Source: Trueperaceae bacterium
Lineage (GTDB): Bacteria > Deinococcota > Deinococci > Deinococcales > Trueperaceae
DNA length: 11,783 bases
NCBI GenBank assembly: GCA_003567075.1
Contig: PXAU01000188.1
Span: 1-11,783, forward strand
Reading direction: 5' to 3'
Shown: positions 1 to 6,197 of the stretch, in pieces
How positions within the stretch are numbered: the stretch's first letter is position 1
How the letters are laid out: each line of letters starts with the position of its first letter
Position numbers and translations under genes: made by a program
The notes under the pieces: model-generated
The model's database searches: none
Told to the model about the DNA's origin: nothing
Seen by the model: the letters and a program-made list of their open reading frames with translations, nothing else

Positions 1-460
1 CACCGCTCAGAGCCAGCATCTCCCCCACTTGGGCCTCGATGCGCGAACGACCGTCGTCGCCGAGGTCGCGCACGATGGCCTGCACCACACGGCGCGCCAT
101 GGCCCCGAAGCCGTGGTGGGCACCGACCGAGAGGCACGCGAGCGCCTCGTCGATCTCGCGCGTCACCTCGGCGGGCACGTGTTCGACGTCGAACGTCTCG
201 CGAACCGGGAGCGCGATCCTCGGTCTGTCGACGCGGGTCGGGTCCCAATCGACGACGTCGTACCAGATCGGGATCGGCTTGAGGCACGCGTCGCAATGGT
301 AGGCGACCATGATCTCTCGCACCTTGGCGGCCTTGGCCTGGTTCTCGATCACGTCCTGCATGCGCGTGAAACTGGCGCGCTGGCCGCAGTGCGGACACGT
401 CCCGCCGCAGCGCAGCGCGTTCAGCGGACCGGGTGGTTGCGTGCCGTAGAACTGCAGCAT
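1..460 (-). CDS. DUF4145-like protein with two CxxC zinc knuckles, partial (C-terminus off left edge)
   Basis: An open frame of 153 codons runs from an ATG at 460-458 off the left edge without a stop. Near the N-terminus it has two CxxC knuckles (Cys22/Cys25 in CPHC and Cys56/Cys59 in CDAC), which look like one four-Cys zinc site. From about residue 95 it reads VPAEVTREIDEALACLSVGA and then an Arg-rich helix (MARRVVQAIVRDL). This matches my memory of DUF4145, where a helical domain follows an N-terminal zinc ribbon. Such proteins occur alone or joined to restriction or defence modules, and no biochemical role is established. The start lacks a Shine-Dalgarno sequence, but a TATCAT -10 hexamer lies 9 nt upstream, so the message may be nearly leaderless. 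Family call is moderate; the reading frame is secure because Cys spacing and codon bias are coherent. Confidence 0.7.
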   Translation of the reverse strand, partial: MLQFYGTQPPGPLNALRCGGTCPHCGQRASFTRMQDVIENQAKAAKVREIMVAYHCDACLKPIPIWYDVVDWDPTRVDRPRIALPVRETFDVEHVPAEVTREIDEALACLSVGAHHGFGAMARRVVQAIVRDLGDDGRSRIEAQVGEMLALSG

Positions 461-469
461 CTGGCCACC

Positions 470-475
470 ATGATA
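470..475 (-). promoter_or_regulatory. Candidate -10 element (TATCAT) for the DUF4145 gene
   Basis: On the minus strand TATCAT (5 of 6 to TATAAT, and fits TANNNT) ends 9 nt before the ATG at 460. No convincing -35 lies 16-18 bp upstream and no Shine-Dalgarno sequence is present. The arrangement fits a leaderless or near-leaderless promoter, which is common in Deinococcota. Inference from spacing only. Confidence 0.4.
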
Positions 476-527
476 CGCCCGGTTCGAGCCCCGAATGCGC
501 GCACACGGCACGCGTGCTGGAGGGCAT

Positions 528-541
528 GGTCAACGGTCAAC
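528..541. repeat. Tandem heptamer GGTCAAC x2
   Basis: Two perfect back-to-back copies of GGTCAAC lie in the 107-bp gap between the membrane-protein stop and the DUF4145 start, about 68-81 bp upstream of the DUF4145 ATG. Read on the minus strand they give GTTGACC twice, each containing a -35-like TTGACC. No matching -10 lies at 16-18 bp. It could be an activator or repressor site, or chance. Confidence 0.35.
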
Positions 542-567
542 ACCGCGCGAGCGATCGCATGTGGCCC

Positions 568-1740
568 TCAGTCGCTTGGGAGGAGCACCCAGACCTCGGG
601 CCGACCCACGTTGCAATGGACGGCTCGACCCAAGAGCCCCGCCCCGGCCCACGAGAGCACGAGCGCCGTCCGCGCTGCGTGCCACGCCGCCAGTGATGCC
701 GGGCCCGGCGCACGTTGGCCGCGCATCACGGCGATCCGATGCGCCACCGCCGGCACGGGGTGGAAGACCGTCTCGACCCCGCTCGAACGCTCGAGTTCAT
801 CGTCTTGGTTTCGCTCGAGCTGATGCAGCCCGGCGGCCAAGCGCTCCCGCTCGGCGCCGGCTGCGAGCGCGGCCAGATCGGCCCTGTAGACGCCCCACCG
901 GGATGGCGTGGGCAGCACCAGCAGCCCGACGAACGACCACAGCGTCATCATCAGCGCGAAGCGCCCCACGTCCGCCACCGTCGCCGGCGGGCCGTAGAGC
1001 GTGAGCCCTGCCAGGATCGCGGCCGTGTTCCATCCCACGGCGAGGAGCACACCTCGGTCACGAGCCCCCGAATGCTCGATCCAGGCTCGGCGGAGCCCTT
1101 GAGCAGGCAGCGCGACACCGTCAGCAGCGTCGAGCCAGTGCCGGGGTGTCACCCACCTCGTGCGGCCCGGCATCCCGAACGCGCCGCCGGTGACGTGCCG
1201 AGCGACGGCCGAGAGCACGACGCCATCGACGCCGAACGTATCCTCGGTTGCCTTCACTGTCCTGGGCAGGAGACGACCCGCTCCGACAAGGGCTGCCAAG
1301 CGCGGCTGGACCTCGAGCAGCACGAGCGCCAACAGGAGAAACGCCCCGAGCGTGCCAAGCGCACCGAACCAGCGCGAGGCGATGAGCATGACGGCGGCAC
1401 TCGCAACGAGACCCACGCCGAACAGCCCCGCTCCACGCCACCAACGCCACAGGAACGCTCCGAGGCGCTCGCGGCTGCGCCCGTACTCGCGCGGCAGCAA
1501 CCAACCCCCGAAAAGGTCGAACGGCGCCATCAACGCACCGTGCACGGCTGCGATCGCGGCTAACCACGCCAGCTCCAGCGCGAAGCCTACGGGTTGGCTT
1601 GGCAACGCTCGGCCCGGGAGGTCGATCACGATCGCCAGCACGGCGATGACGACGATGGTGCCTACGGCACTCGCGCCCAAGAAGAGGCGAGCGCGTGCGT
1701 AGCTCATGGTGATGGGAGCGTGGAGACCAGTCGCGGCCAT
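568..1740 (-). CDS. Polytopic membrane protein, M48 (Ste24-like) peptidase relative lacking HExxH
   Basis: The 390-aa product has hydrophobic segments near residues 18-40, 51-73, 103-121, 127-144, 230-250 and 259-277, with a further one around 354-373. The layout recalls M48 membrane peptidases: N-terminal membrane helices, then a soluble stretch (residues 165-204) resembling the region before the M48 zinc motif, then a PTPSR...YRAD segment (277-288) where M48 enzymes carry SRR..EAD. The HExxH helix is absent: the corresponding stretch (about 205-230) has no such motif, and the Glu of EAD is Arg286. If related, it is a non-catalytic paralogue. The C-terminus (RAVHCNVGRPEVWVLLPSD) looks highly constrained, and I recall similar endings in uncharacterised membrane proteins of other phyla. 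The start may instead be Met12 (ATG at 1707), since neither start has a Shine-Dalgarno sequence. Family assignment is from memory of motifs and is tentative; that it is a real membrane protein is clear. Confidence 0.6.
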   Translation of the reverse strand: MAATGLHAPITMSYARARLFLGASAVGTIVVIAVLAIVIDLPGRALPSQPVGFALELAWLAAIAAVHGALMAPFDLFGGWLLPREYGRSRERLGAFLWRWWRGAGLFGVGLVASAAVMLIASRWFGALGTLGAFLLLALVLLEVQPRLAALVGAGRLLPRTVKATEDTFGVDGVVLSAVARHVTGGAFGMPGRTRWVTPRHWLDAADGVALPAQGLRRAWIEHSGARDRGVLLAVGWNTAAILAGLTLYGPPATVADVGRFALMMTLWSFVGLLVLPTPSRWGVYRADLAALAAGAERERLAAGLHQLERNQDDELERSSGVETVFHPVPAVAHRIAVMRGQRAPGPASLAAWHAARTALVLSWAGAGLLGRAVHCNVGRPEVWVLLPSD

Positions 1741-1863
1741 ACGCGTGCACCGTACGGCACGCGGGCCGATGCCCTCTGCTGTCCAGATCGCAGTGAGCGG
1801 CGAGGCGCCAACCCCGCCTGCCGATCGAGATACGCGCGCGACCCGAGCGACCGGTGCTTGGCG

Positions 1864-2415
1864 TCAGCGTTCGGTGCGACGCTTGACCCAGCGCAGGAGC
1901 CGACCGTCCTCGTCCTCACGCTCTTCGGCCAGTTCGAACCCCGTCTTCTCCAACACCCGGACCGAAGCGGCGTTGGTGACCAGGCATTCCGCTACGACCG
2001 CGGTCACGTCCGGGTGCTCGAGGAGCCAATCGACGAAGGCGCCGCCGGCTTCGGTGGCGACGCCGCGGCCGCGGTGTCCCTCCACCGTGGCGTAGCGGAC
2101 CTCCACCACACCGAACGCGTCGGGTAGCCCGGTACAGCCGATCTGCCCCACCGCCTCGAGCGCATCTCGATCCACCACGATGCCGTTCCACGGCTCGGGG
2201 AGGCCTTGGCGTCGGAGTTCGAGGAGATCGGGCAGCCCCTCGAGGCGGTCACCCGGCCAGGACGGTGGCACGTGCACCGGGACGACGGCGCCGTCGATCT
2301 CGAGGTCGATCTCGAACTCGTCCAAGTCCTCGCGGCGCTCGAGCGCCTCGGTCGGCGTCGCTACGATCAGCGTCCGCTTTGTCTCGATCATGAAGGCTGG
2401 GGGCATGCGCACCAT
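1864..2415 (-). CDS. GNAT-family N-acetyltransferase (RimJ/RimL-like)
   Basis: The 183-aa protein likely transfers an acetyl group from acetyl-CoA to an amine; the substrate cannot be read from sequence. Motif A, the pyrophosphate-binding loop, is at residues 113-121 (GHRGRGVAT, fitting Q/R-x-x-G-x-G/A) after the beta-strand FGVVEVRYATV. Motif B is at about 148-165 (NAASVRVLEKTGFELAEE), with the typical Asn and the xxxKxGF turn. Length fits the RimJ/RimL-like subgroup. I chose the ATG at 2415-2413 because AGGAG sits just upstream, although only 3 nt away. A GTG 15 nt further up keeps the frame but has no ribosome site, and an internal ATG at 2391 gives the family-like start MIETKRTLIV. The gap to the ASCH gene upstream is 108 bp, so transcription may be independent. 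Family call is firm, function open. Confidence 0.87.
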   Translation of the reverse strand: MVRMPPAFMIETKRTLIVATPTEALERREDLDEFEIDLEIDGAVVPVHVPPSWPGDRLEGLPDLLELRRQGLPEPWNGIVVDRDALEAVGQIGCTGLPDAFGVVEVRYATVEGHRGRGVATEAGGAFVDWLLEHPDVTAVVAECLVTNAASVRVLEKTGFELAEEREDEDGRLLRWVKRRTER

Positions 2416-2523
2416 GCTCTCCTCTCGCACACGCTGGCGGCGTCGAGAGACAGCCTACGCGACCGCGGTGCTGCGCATGGCACCCCAGGTGGCAACCGCA
2501 GCGGTGGCGAGCAAGGCCTGCGC

Positions 2524-3003
2524 TCAGGCGCCCATCAAGCGCGGGTACACGAGCCGGAAGCGGAGGCAGACGACGGGCATGACCTCGCTGGCACCCCAAC
2601 CGAGACGGCGGCACTGCCGCTCGAACGCCGCGCCGTACGTGCTGCGCCAGTAGTGCAGCGAGAGGTCGCCCTCGCCCACGTCGGCGGCGACGTGCTCGTC
2701 GACGTGTTCGAACGGCACCACCTGGCTCTCCAACACCTCGATGACCGCCTGCGGCCGCCCCACCGCGTCGCGCAGCAGGCGCAGGTCGCCGCGCCCTGGC
2801 GGGCGCTCGCCCTTGGCCTCGAGGATCCACGCCAACGTCGTGGTGGCGCGCTGATGGCCAGCGAGCACGCGCTGCAGGCGCGCTTCGGCGACCTCGGCGT
2901 CGTCGTCCAGCTCCCAGTAGCCGACGTCGCGACCCTGGACGTCCAGCGGCGCTGACGCCAGGAGGGTCGACACGAAGGGTTTGACCGAATCGGTTGCGTC
3001 CAT
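2524..3003 (-). CDS. ASCH domain-containing protein
   Basis: The 159-aa protein matches the larger single-domain ASCH proteins. Family signatures are the AGHQRATTTLAWILEAKGE segment (residues 48-66), the GDLRLL strand (72-77), AVIEVLESQVVPFEHVDE (86-103), EGDLSLHYWR (111-120) and the closing VMPVVCLRFRLVY (141-153). ASCH has a PUA-like beta-barrel. It is thought to bind RNA or modified nucleosides, and the small E. coli member YqfB hydrolyses N4-acetylcytidine. The usual Gly-x-Lys of the binding loop is Gly49-His50-Gln51 here, so the YqfB-type catalytic Lys appears replaced. The start is well supported: GGGGAGG sits 7 nt before the ATG at 3003-3001. A longer frame adding seven residues (MPRGGEC) reads through that ribosome-binding site and is rejected. 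Confidence 0.87.
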   Translation of the reverse strand: MDATDSVKPFVSTLLASAPLDVQGRDVGYWELDDDAEVAEARLQRVLAGHQRATTTLAWILEAKGERPPGRGDLRLLRDAVGRPQAVIEVLESQVVPFEHVDEHVAADVGEGDLSLHYWRSTYGAAFERQCRRLGWGASEVMPVVCLRFRLVYPRLMGA

Positions 3004-3108
3004 GCACTCGCCTCCCCGAGGCATCCCCCCGAGCCGGTCACGAGGGACTCGGTTCGGGATCGTCGAGACGATGCTAGCGCCCGCCCCGGGGACTTCGATG
3101 TACGAACG

Positions 3109-3714
3109 TCATAGCGCCGTCGAGCCGAGGTCCTGCCGTGCACTCGCCCGCACCAGCGCATGCAGCGCCGACTCGATGTCGTCACGGCTGCGAAGGTCGG
3201 CGACGAGCTGTTCAGCCGCGCCTCGCAGGGCGAGGACCAGGCCCCGCGCCATGGCCTCCGAGATGCCACGCTCGTCGTCAGATCGCAGCGCGGCGACGAG
3301 CCGCTGGTCGAAGCGCTGCCGCCGATCACGCTCCGCCGTCTCCGCCGCGCCCAGATCGAGGGGCGCCCGAACCATCACCCGGTAGCCCTCGGGCATGGCT
3401 TCGACGGCGTCGAGGAAGGCCCGGACCACGGCCTGCCGGTGGACCTCCAGGTCGATGTCCGCAACGGTCTCCACGCTCTCCAGGACGCGGGCCGTGAGTT
3501 CGTCCGCCAAGGCCTCGAGCAGGCCCTCCTTCGAACCGAACTCCGTGTAGAACACCATCGTCGAGCACCCTGCGGCGCGGGCAAGGGGTCGCATCGAGAG
3601 GCCTTCGAGTCCCGCCGTCTCGAGCCGTTGACCCGCAACCTGCAGCAGTCGCGAGCGCAGCGCGGCGCGCGCCGCACGCTTGGCCTCGTCGTAGGCCGAC
3701 GCCGGTTCCTTCAT
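3109..3714 (-). CDS. TetR/AcrR-family transcriptional repressor
   Basis: The 201-aa protein has an N-terminal TetR helix-turn-helix: LLQVAGQRLETAGLEGLSMR (residues 23-42) leads into PLARAAGCSTMVFYTEFGSKEGLLEAL (43-69). In this the PLARAAGCS turn, the MVFYTEFGSKEGLL recognition and exit segment and the following helix are canonical. The remainder is the usual alpha-helical ligand and dimer domain, too divergent to suggest a ligand. It is transcribed away from the recombinase gene across 118 bp, so it could control itself, that gene, or the ASCH gene 105 bp downstream. There is no Shine-Dalgarno sequence; TATCGT (plus positions 3721-3726) lies 6 nt before the ATG, suggesting a leaderless message. 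An imperfect inverted repeat at 3720-3736 overlaps this element and could be its own operator. Confidence 0.9.
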   Translation of the reverse strand: MKEPASAYDEAKRAARAALRSRLLQVAGQRLETAGLEGLSMRPLARAAGCSTMVFYTEFGSKEGLLEALADELTARVLESVETVADIDLEVHRQAVVRAFLDAVEAMPEGYRVMVRAPLDLGAAETAERDRRQRFDQRLVAALRSDDERGISEAMARGLVLALRGAAEQLVADLRSRDDIESALHALVRASARQDLGSTAL

Positions 3715-3719
3715 GGCAC

Positions 3720-3736
3720 GACGATATCACACCGTC
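3720..3736. promoter_or_regulatory. Candidate TetR operator overlapping a -10-like element
   Basis: GACGATATCACACCGTC is a 17-bp imperfect inverted repeat (6 of 8 arm positions pair, outer arms GACG/CGTC perfect) lying 6 bp upstream of the TetR start codon. It includes the minus-strand TATCGT (TANNNT) hexamer. TetR-family repressors commonly bind 15-20 bp palindromes over their own promoter. The symmetry is modest, so this is tentative. Confidence 0.35.
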
Positions 3737-3832
3737 TTGAAGCATGGACGGCGTTTCGTCGCGGAGCGGGATCAGGCGACCGCGTGGCGTCGTTCACGCC
3801 AATGGGGGGCCTCGTGATGGTTTGATAGTTCC

Positions 3833-4864
3833 GTGAGCCTCGTACCCCGGACTGCCGACACCGTCCTGGCACGAACCGGGCAGCTGCATCGCTGGAGCGA
3901 GGAGGCGCTCAGGCGCTATGCCGTCCAGGCCGCGAGCGAGCGCGACGTCGAACGGCTGTGGTCACTGACCGAAGCGCACCTCACCCTGCACGGTCAGGCC
4001 GGCGTAGGAACGTCAGCGCACACCCAACGCGCGTACCGCCGCGGCGTCGTCGAGTTGATCACGATGTGGCACGACGTCAACCTCTTGCGCCCGGCACGCG
4101 ATGCCGGCGCGCTCTACGTGCAACGCCTGCGGAGCGGCGACCGGGCGGCGATCACCGACGAGGTCGAGCAGGGTCGGCGCGGCAGGCGACCGAAGCGTGG
4201 GCCCCTGGCACCCGCCACGGTGGAGTTGCGGGTGGCGGCGGCGCGGGCCCTGTACGCGGCCCTGCGCTGGGCAGGCGCGACCGACGCCGATCCGTTCCGA
4301 GACGTTCGCGGCGGCCGCCACGCGACGCGCGACGAAGACGTCATGGCCGGCAAGGCCTATACCGAGTTCGAGCTAATCGAGTTGCTCGCGCACGCGCGCG
4401 ACGACGACGACCGGCTCCTGCTGCTGCTCGGCGCGCACGCCGGGTTGCGCGTGAGCGAGATGCTGGCGTTGCGCTGGGACGACGTCGAGCTCGCTGCGCA
4501 ACGCCTGCTGGTACGAGCCGGGAAGGGCGGCAAGGACGCCCTCGTCAGCCTCACGCCGAAACTGGTCGAGGCGTTGCGCGGCGCCGAGCGCGCCGCGCTC
4601 GCCGGGGACCGGCGCCCAACCGTGGTGCGCCTCCGCTCGCAGTACGGCGTCTACCGCCGCTTGCGGCGCCTGTGCGAGCGCGCCGAGGTGCGCTTCCGCG
4701 GCGTCCACGCGCTGCGGCACGCGGCCGGCACGAGGCTGTACCGGCAGACGGGCGACTTGGGGCAGGTGCAAGACCACCTGCGCCACGCCACGCTCGACAT
4801 GGCGCGCCGCTACGCCCGCTCGGATCGACGCAAGCTCGAACGCTCGCTGGCCGACTGGAGCTGA
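3833..4864 (+). CDS. Tyrosine recombinase / integrase (Xer-like)
   Basis: The 343-aa protein catalyses site-specific strand exchange through a 3'-phosphotyrosine link. The C-terminal catalytic domain is intact. The first Arg is in AGLRVSEMLALRWDD (about residues 203-217) and Lys in GKGGKDALVSL. H-x-x-R is in HALRHAAGTRLY, the second His in DHLRHATLDM, and the nucleophile is Tyr in ARRYARSD near the C-terminus. An N-terminal SAM-like core-binding domain spans about 40-150, with a basic stretch (RRGRRPKR) near 115-122. GTG at 3833 is the first possible start after an in-frame TGA at 3815-3817. No Shine-Dalgarno sequence is seen, so translation may be leaderless. No excisionase, att repeat or other phage or transposon gene is in view, so it may be a resident chromosomal Xer-type enzyme rather than part of a mobile element. 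Confidence 0.91.
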   Translation: MSLVPRTADTVLARTGQLHRWSEEALRRYAVQAASERDVERLWSLTEAHLTLHGQAGVGTSAHTQRAYRRGVVELITMWHDVNLLRPARDAGALYVQRLRSGDRAAITDEVEQGRRGRRPKRGPLAPATVELRVAAARALYAALRWAGATDADPFRDVRGGRHATRDEDVMAGKAYTEFELIELLAHARDDDDRLLLLLGAHAGLRVSEMLALRWDDVELAAQRLLVRAGKGGKDALVSLTPKLVEALRGAERAALAGDRRPTVVRLRSQYGVYRRLRRLCERAEVRFRGVHALRHAAGTRLYRQTGDLGQVQDHLRHATLDMARRYARSDRRKLERSLADWS

Positions 4865-4986
4865 GCCCGGCATCGACCGCGCCTGCCGGCGGCGCCAGCC
4901 GGGTGTTGCCCGATCCGGCGCCGGCCTCGCACACCGCTCGCATCGCCTCCGCCGCCGGTCGCACGCCTGCGGAGCGCTGACCAGCC
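4865..4986. other. Intergenic spacer with weak GC hairpin, no gene seen
   Basis: Between the recombinase stop and the LacI promoter there is no credible coding frame. A short stem (CCGGC at 4886-4890 with GCCGG at 4898-4902) forms a GC hairpin with no following T run, so I do not call an intrinsic terminator. Confidence 0.5.
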
Positions 4987-5014
4987 TTGTACCCCGCCCG
5001 CCCGGTGTGATAAT
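4987..5014 (+). promoter_or_regulatory. Sigma-70-type promoter of the sugar operon
   Basis: A -35-like TTGTAC (4987-4992) is separated by 16 bp from GATAAT (5009-5014), which matches TATAAT at 5 of 6 and is preceded by TGTG in extended -10 style. Transcription would begin near 5020-5022, giving a leader of about 47 nt before the LacI start codon. The -35 is poor (3 of 6), but the -10 is the best in any intergenic gap here. Confidence 0.6.
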
Positions 5015-5019
5015 CTTCG

Positions 5020-5033
5020 CGCAACCGATTGCG
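5020..5033. promoter_or_regulatory. LacI-family operator at the transcription start
   Basis: CGCAACCGATTGCG is a 14-bp palindrome with 12 of 14 positions symmetric about a central CG. It contains the AANCGNTT core typical of LacI/PurR/CcpA-family sites. It covers the predicted start site of the promoter ending at 5014 and lies 34 bp before the LacI start codon, the expected geometry for autorepression and control of the whole operon. Confidence 0.65.
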
Positions 5034-5067
5034 TAACGTCCTCGCCACCCCGTGGAAGGGTTCGCTC

Positions 5068-6168
5068 GTGCGGAAGGTGACGCTCCAGGACCTCGCCGAA
5101 CGACTCGGCGTCGCCCGCTCGACCGTCTCGCGCGCCTTGCGCGACGACATGCAGATCTCTGCTGCCACGCGCGCCAGGGTCCGTCGGCTCGCGCACGAAG
5201 CCGGCTACCACCCGAACGCCGCGGCACGCGCCCTCACCCACCGGAGCAGCGGCGTCATCGGTCTCGTGCTGCCGCGCTCCGCGCGCTTCGTCTTCGCCAA
5301 CCCGTACTTCAGCGATCTCCTCGACGGCATCGCCTCGGTCGCGGAGCCGGCCGGGTTCCCACTGCTGGTCAGCGCGAGCCGCCGACCCGATTACGCCAGG
5401 TGGTTGCAAGAGGGCCGCGTCGACGGTCTCATCGCCCTCGGCAGCAGCCTCTCACAGGTTGAGCTCGAACTCCTCGAAGGCCTCGCCCAGGCCGGTGCGG
5501 CCATCGTCCTGATCGGCCCGCCGGCCCAGCCCACGAGCTTACGGGTGGTCGCCTGCGACGAGCGGCCCGGTATCGAGCGCGCCTGCGAGCACCTCCAAGG
5601 AGCCGGTCACACGCGCGTGGCGCTCGTCGCCGGACCCGCGCACGCCCCCTACGCCCGTGCACGCGAACGCGCCTGGCAGGACGCCGCCAAGCGTGCGCAC
5701 CTGACGCTGGAGCAGGTCATCCACGGCGACGATACCTTCGACGGCGGACGAAACGCGGCCAAGGCCCTTCTGGCGACGAGCAGCACGGCCAGCGCCTGGC
5801 TCTTCGGGAACGACCTCATGGCCTTCGGAGCCCTGCGAGCGCTCGACGAGGCCGGCCGAACGTCTCCCGACGACGTGGCGATCATCGGCTTCGACGACGT
5901 CATGCCAGCAGCGCTCCTCGGGCTCTCGACGATCCATCAACCGAGCCACGAGCTCGGCGCCGACGCCATGCGCAGCGTCGCTGCCGAACTCCGTCGCACA
6001 CCTCACACCGACACGAGCCACGTGACCTACTTCGTGCCGCGCCGTACGAGTGCGGTACCGCCCGAACGCGCATCGCGAGAAGCGGAAGGAGGCCGTATCG
6101 ACACAGGTCCCATCGACCCGACCGTCGCCATCCCGCCCGTGCCCCCTGGCCGCACGCGGCGTAGCTGA
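5068..6168 (+). CDS. LacI-family transcriptional repressor of the sugar operon
   Basis: The 366-aa protein starts with the canonical headpiece VTLQDLAERLGVARSTVSRA (residues 4-23), followed by the hinge region HPNAAARALTHRSSGVIGLV (48-67). A periplasmic-binding-protein-like effector domain covers about 62-325. Its landmarks include VDGLIALGSS, HTRVALVAGP, the GNDLMAFGALRAL strand-helix and VAIIGFDDV, ending near STIHQPSHELG. It should bind the operator at 5020-5033 and release on binding a sugar or sugar phosphate. I chose GTG at 5068 (MRKVTLQDLA, AAGGG 8 nt upstream). A TTG at 5029 extends the frame but lies inside the operator and lacks a ribosome site. A Pro-rich tail of about 40 residues after RRTS is longer than usual for the family. 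The stop is 29 bp before the binding-protein ATG, consistent with co-transcription. Confidence 0.93.
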   Translation: MRKVTLQDLAERLGVARSTVSRALRDDMQISAATRARVRRLAHEAGYHPNAAARALTHRSSGVIGLVLPRSARFVFANPYFSDLLDGIASVAEPAGFPLLVSASRRPDYARWLQEGRVDGLIALGSSLSQVELELLEGLAQAGAAIVLIGPPAQPTSLRVVACDERPGIERACEHLQGAGHTRVALVAGPAHAPYARARERAWQDAAKRAHLTLEQVIHGDDTFDGGRNAAKALLATSSTASAWLFGNDLMAFGALRALDEAGRTSPDDVAIIGFDDVMPAALLGLSTIHQPSHELGADAMRSVAAELRRTPHTDTSHVTYFVPRRTSAVPPERASREAEGGRIDTGPIDPTVAIPPVPPGRTRRS

Positions 6169-6197
6169 ACCACGCCCAGGTCTCGTGGAGGATCCCC

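Noticed and set aside
715..1563. 282-codon plus-strand open frame opposite the membrane protein
   Set aside because: The translation lacks hydrophobic or domain structure, while the minus-strand reading gives a coherent polytopic membrane protein with a constrained C-terminus.
3794..3817. TCACG/CGTGA inverted repeat upstream of the recombinase as an att or dif core
   Set aside because: The arms are only 5 bp with a 14-bp spacer, within chance expectation and without a second copy in the window.
4886..4902. GC hairpin after the recombinase gene as an intrinsic terminator
   Set aside because: The stem is only 5 bp and no T run follows.
4917..4926. Second copy of the 10-mer found in the 7485 stem arm, considered as a dispersed repeat
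   Set aside because: Such GC-only strings recur by chance at this base composition, and this copy has no paired arm.
5029..5067. TTG-start extension of the LacI repressor
   Set aside because: The TTG lies inside the operator palindrome and near the predicted transcript start, with no ribosome site. The headpiece begins normally at the GTG at 5068.
4373..5227. 284-codon open frame on the minus strand
   Set aside because: Antisense to the recombinase and LacI genes, Arg/Ala-rich with no recognisable domain, and it crosses the LacI promoter and operator. It is a high-GC shadow.
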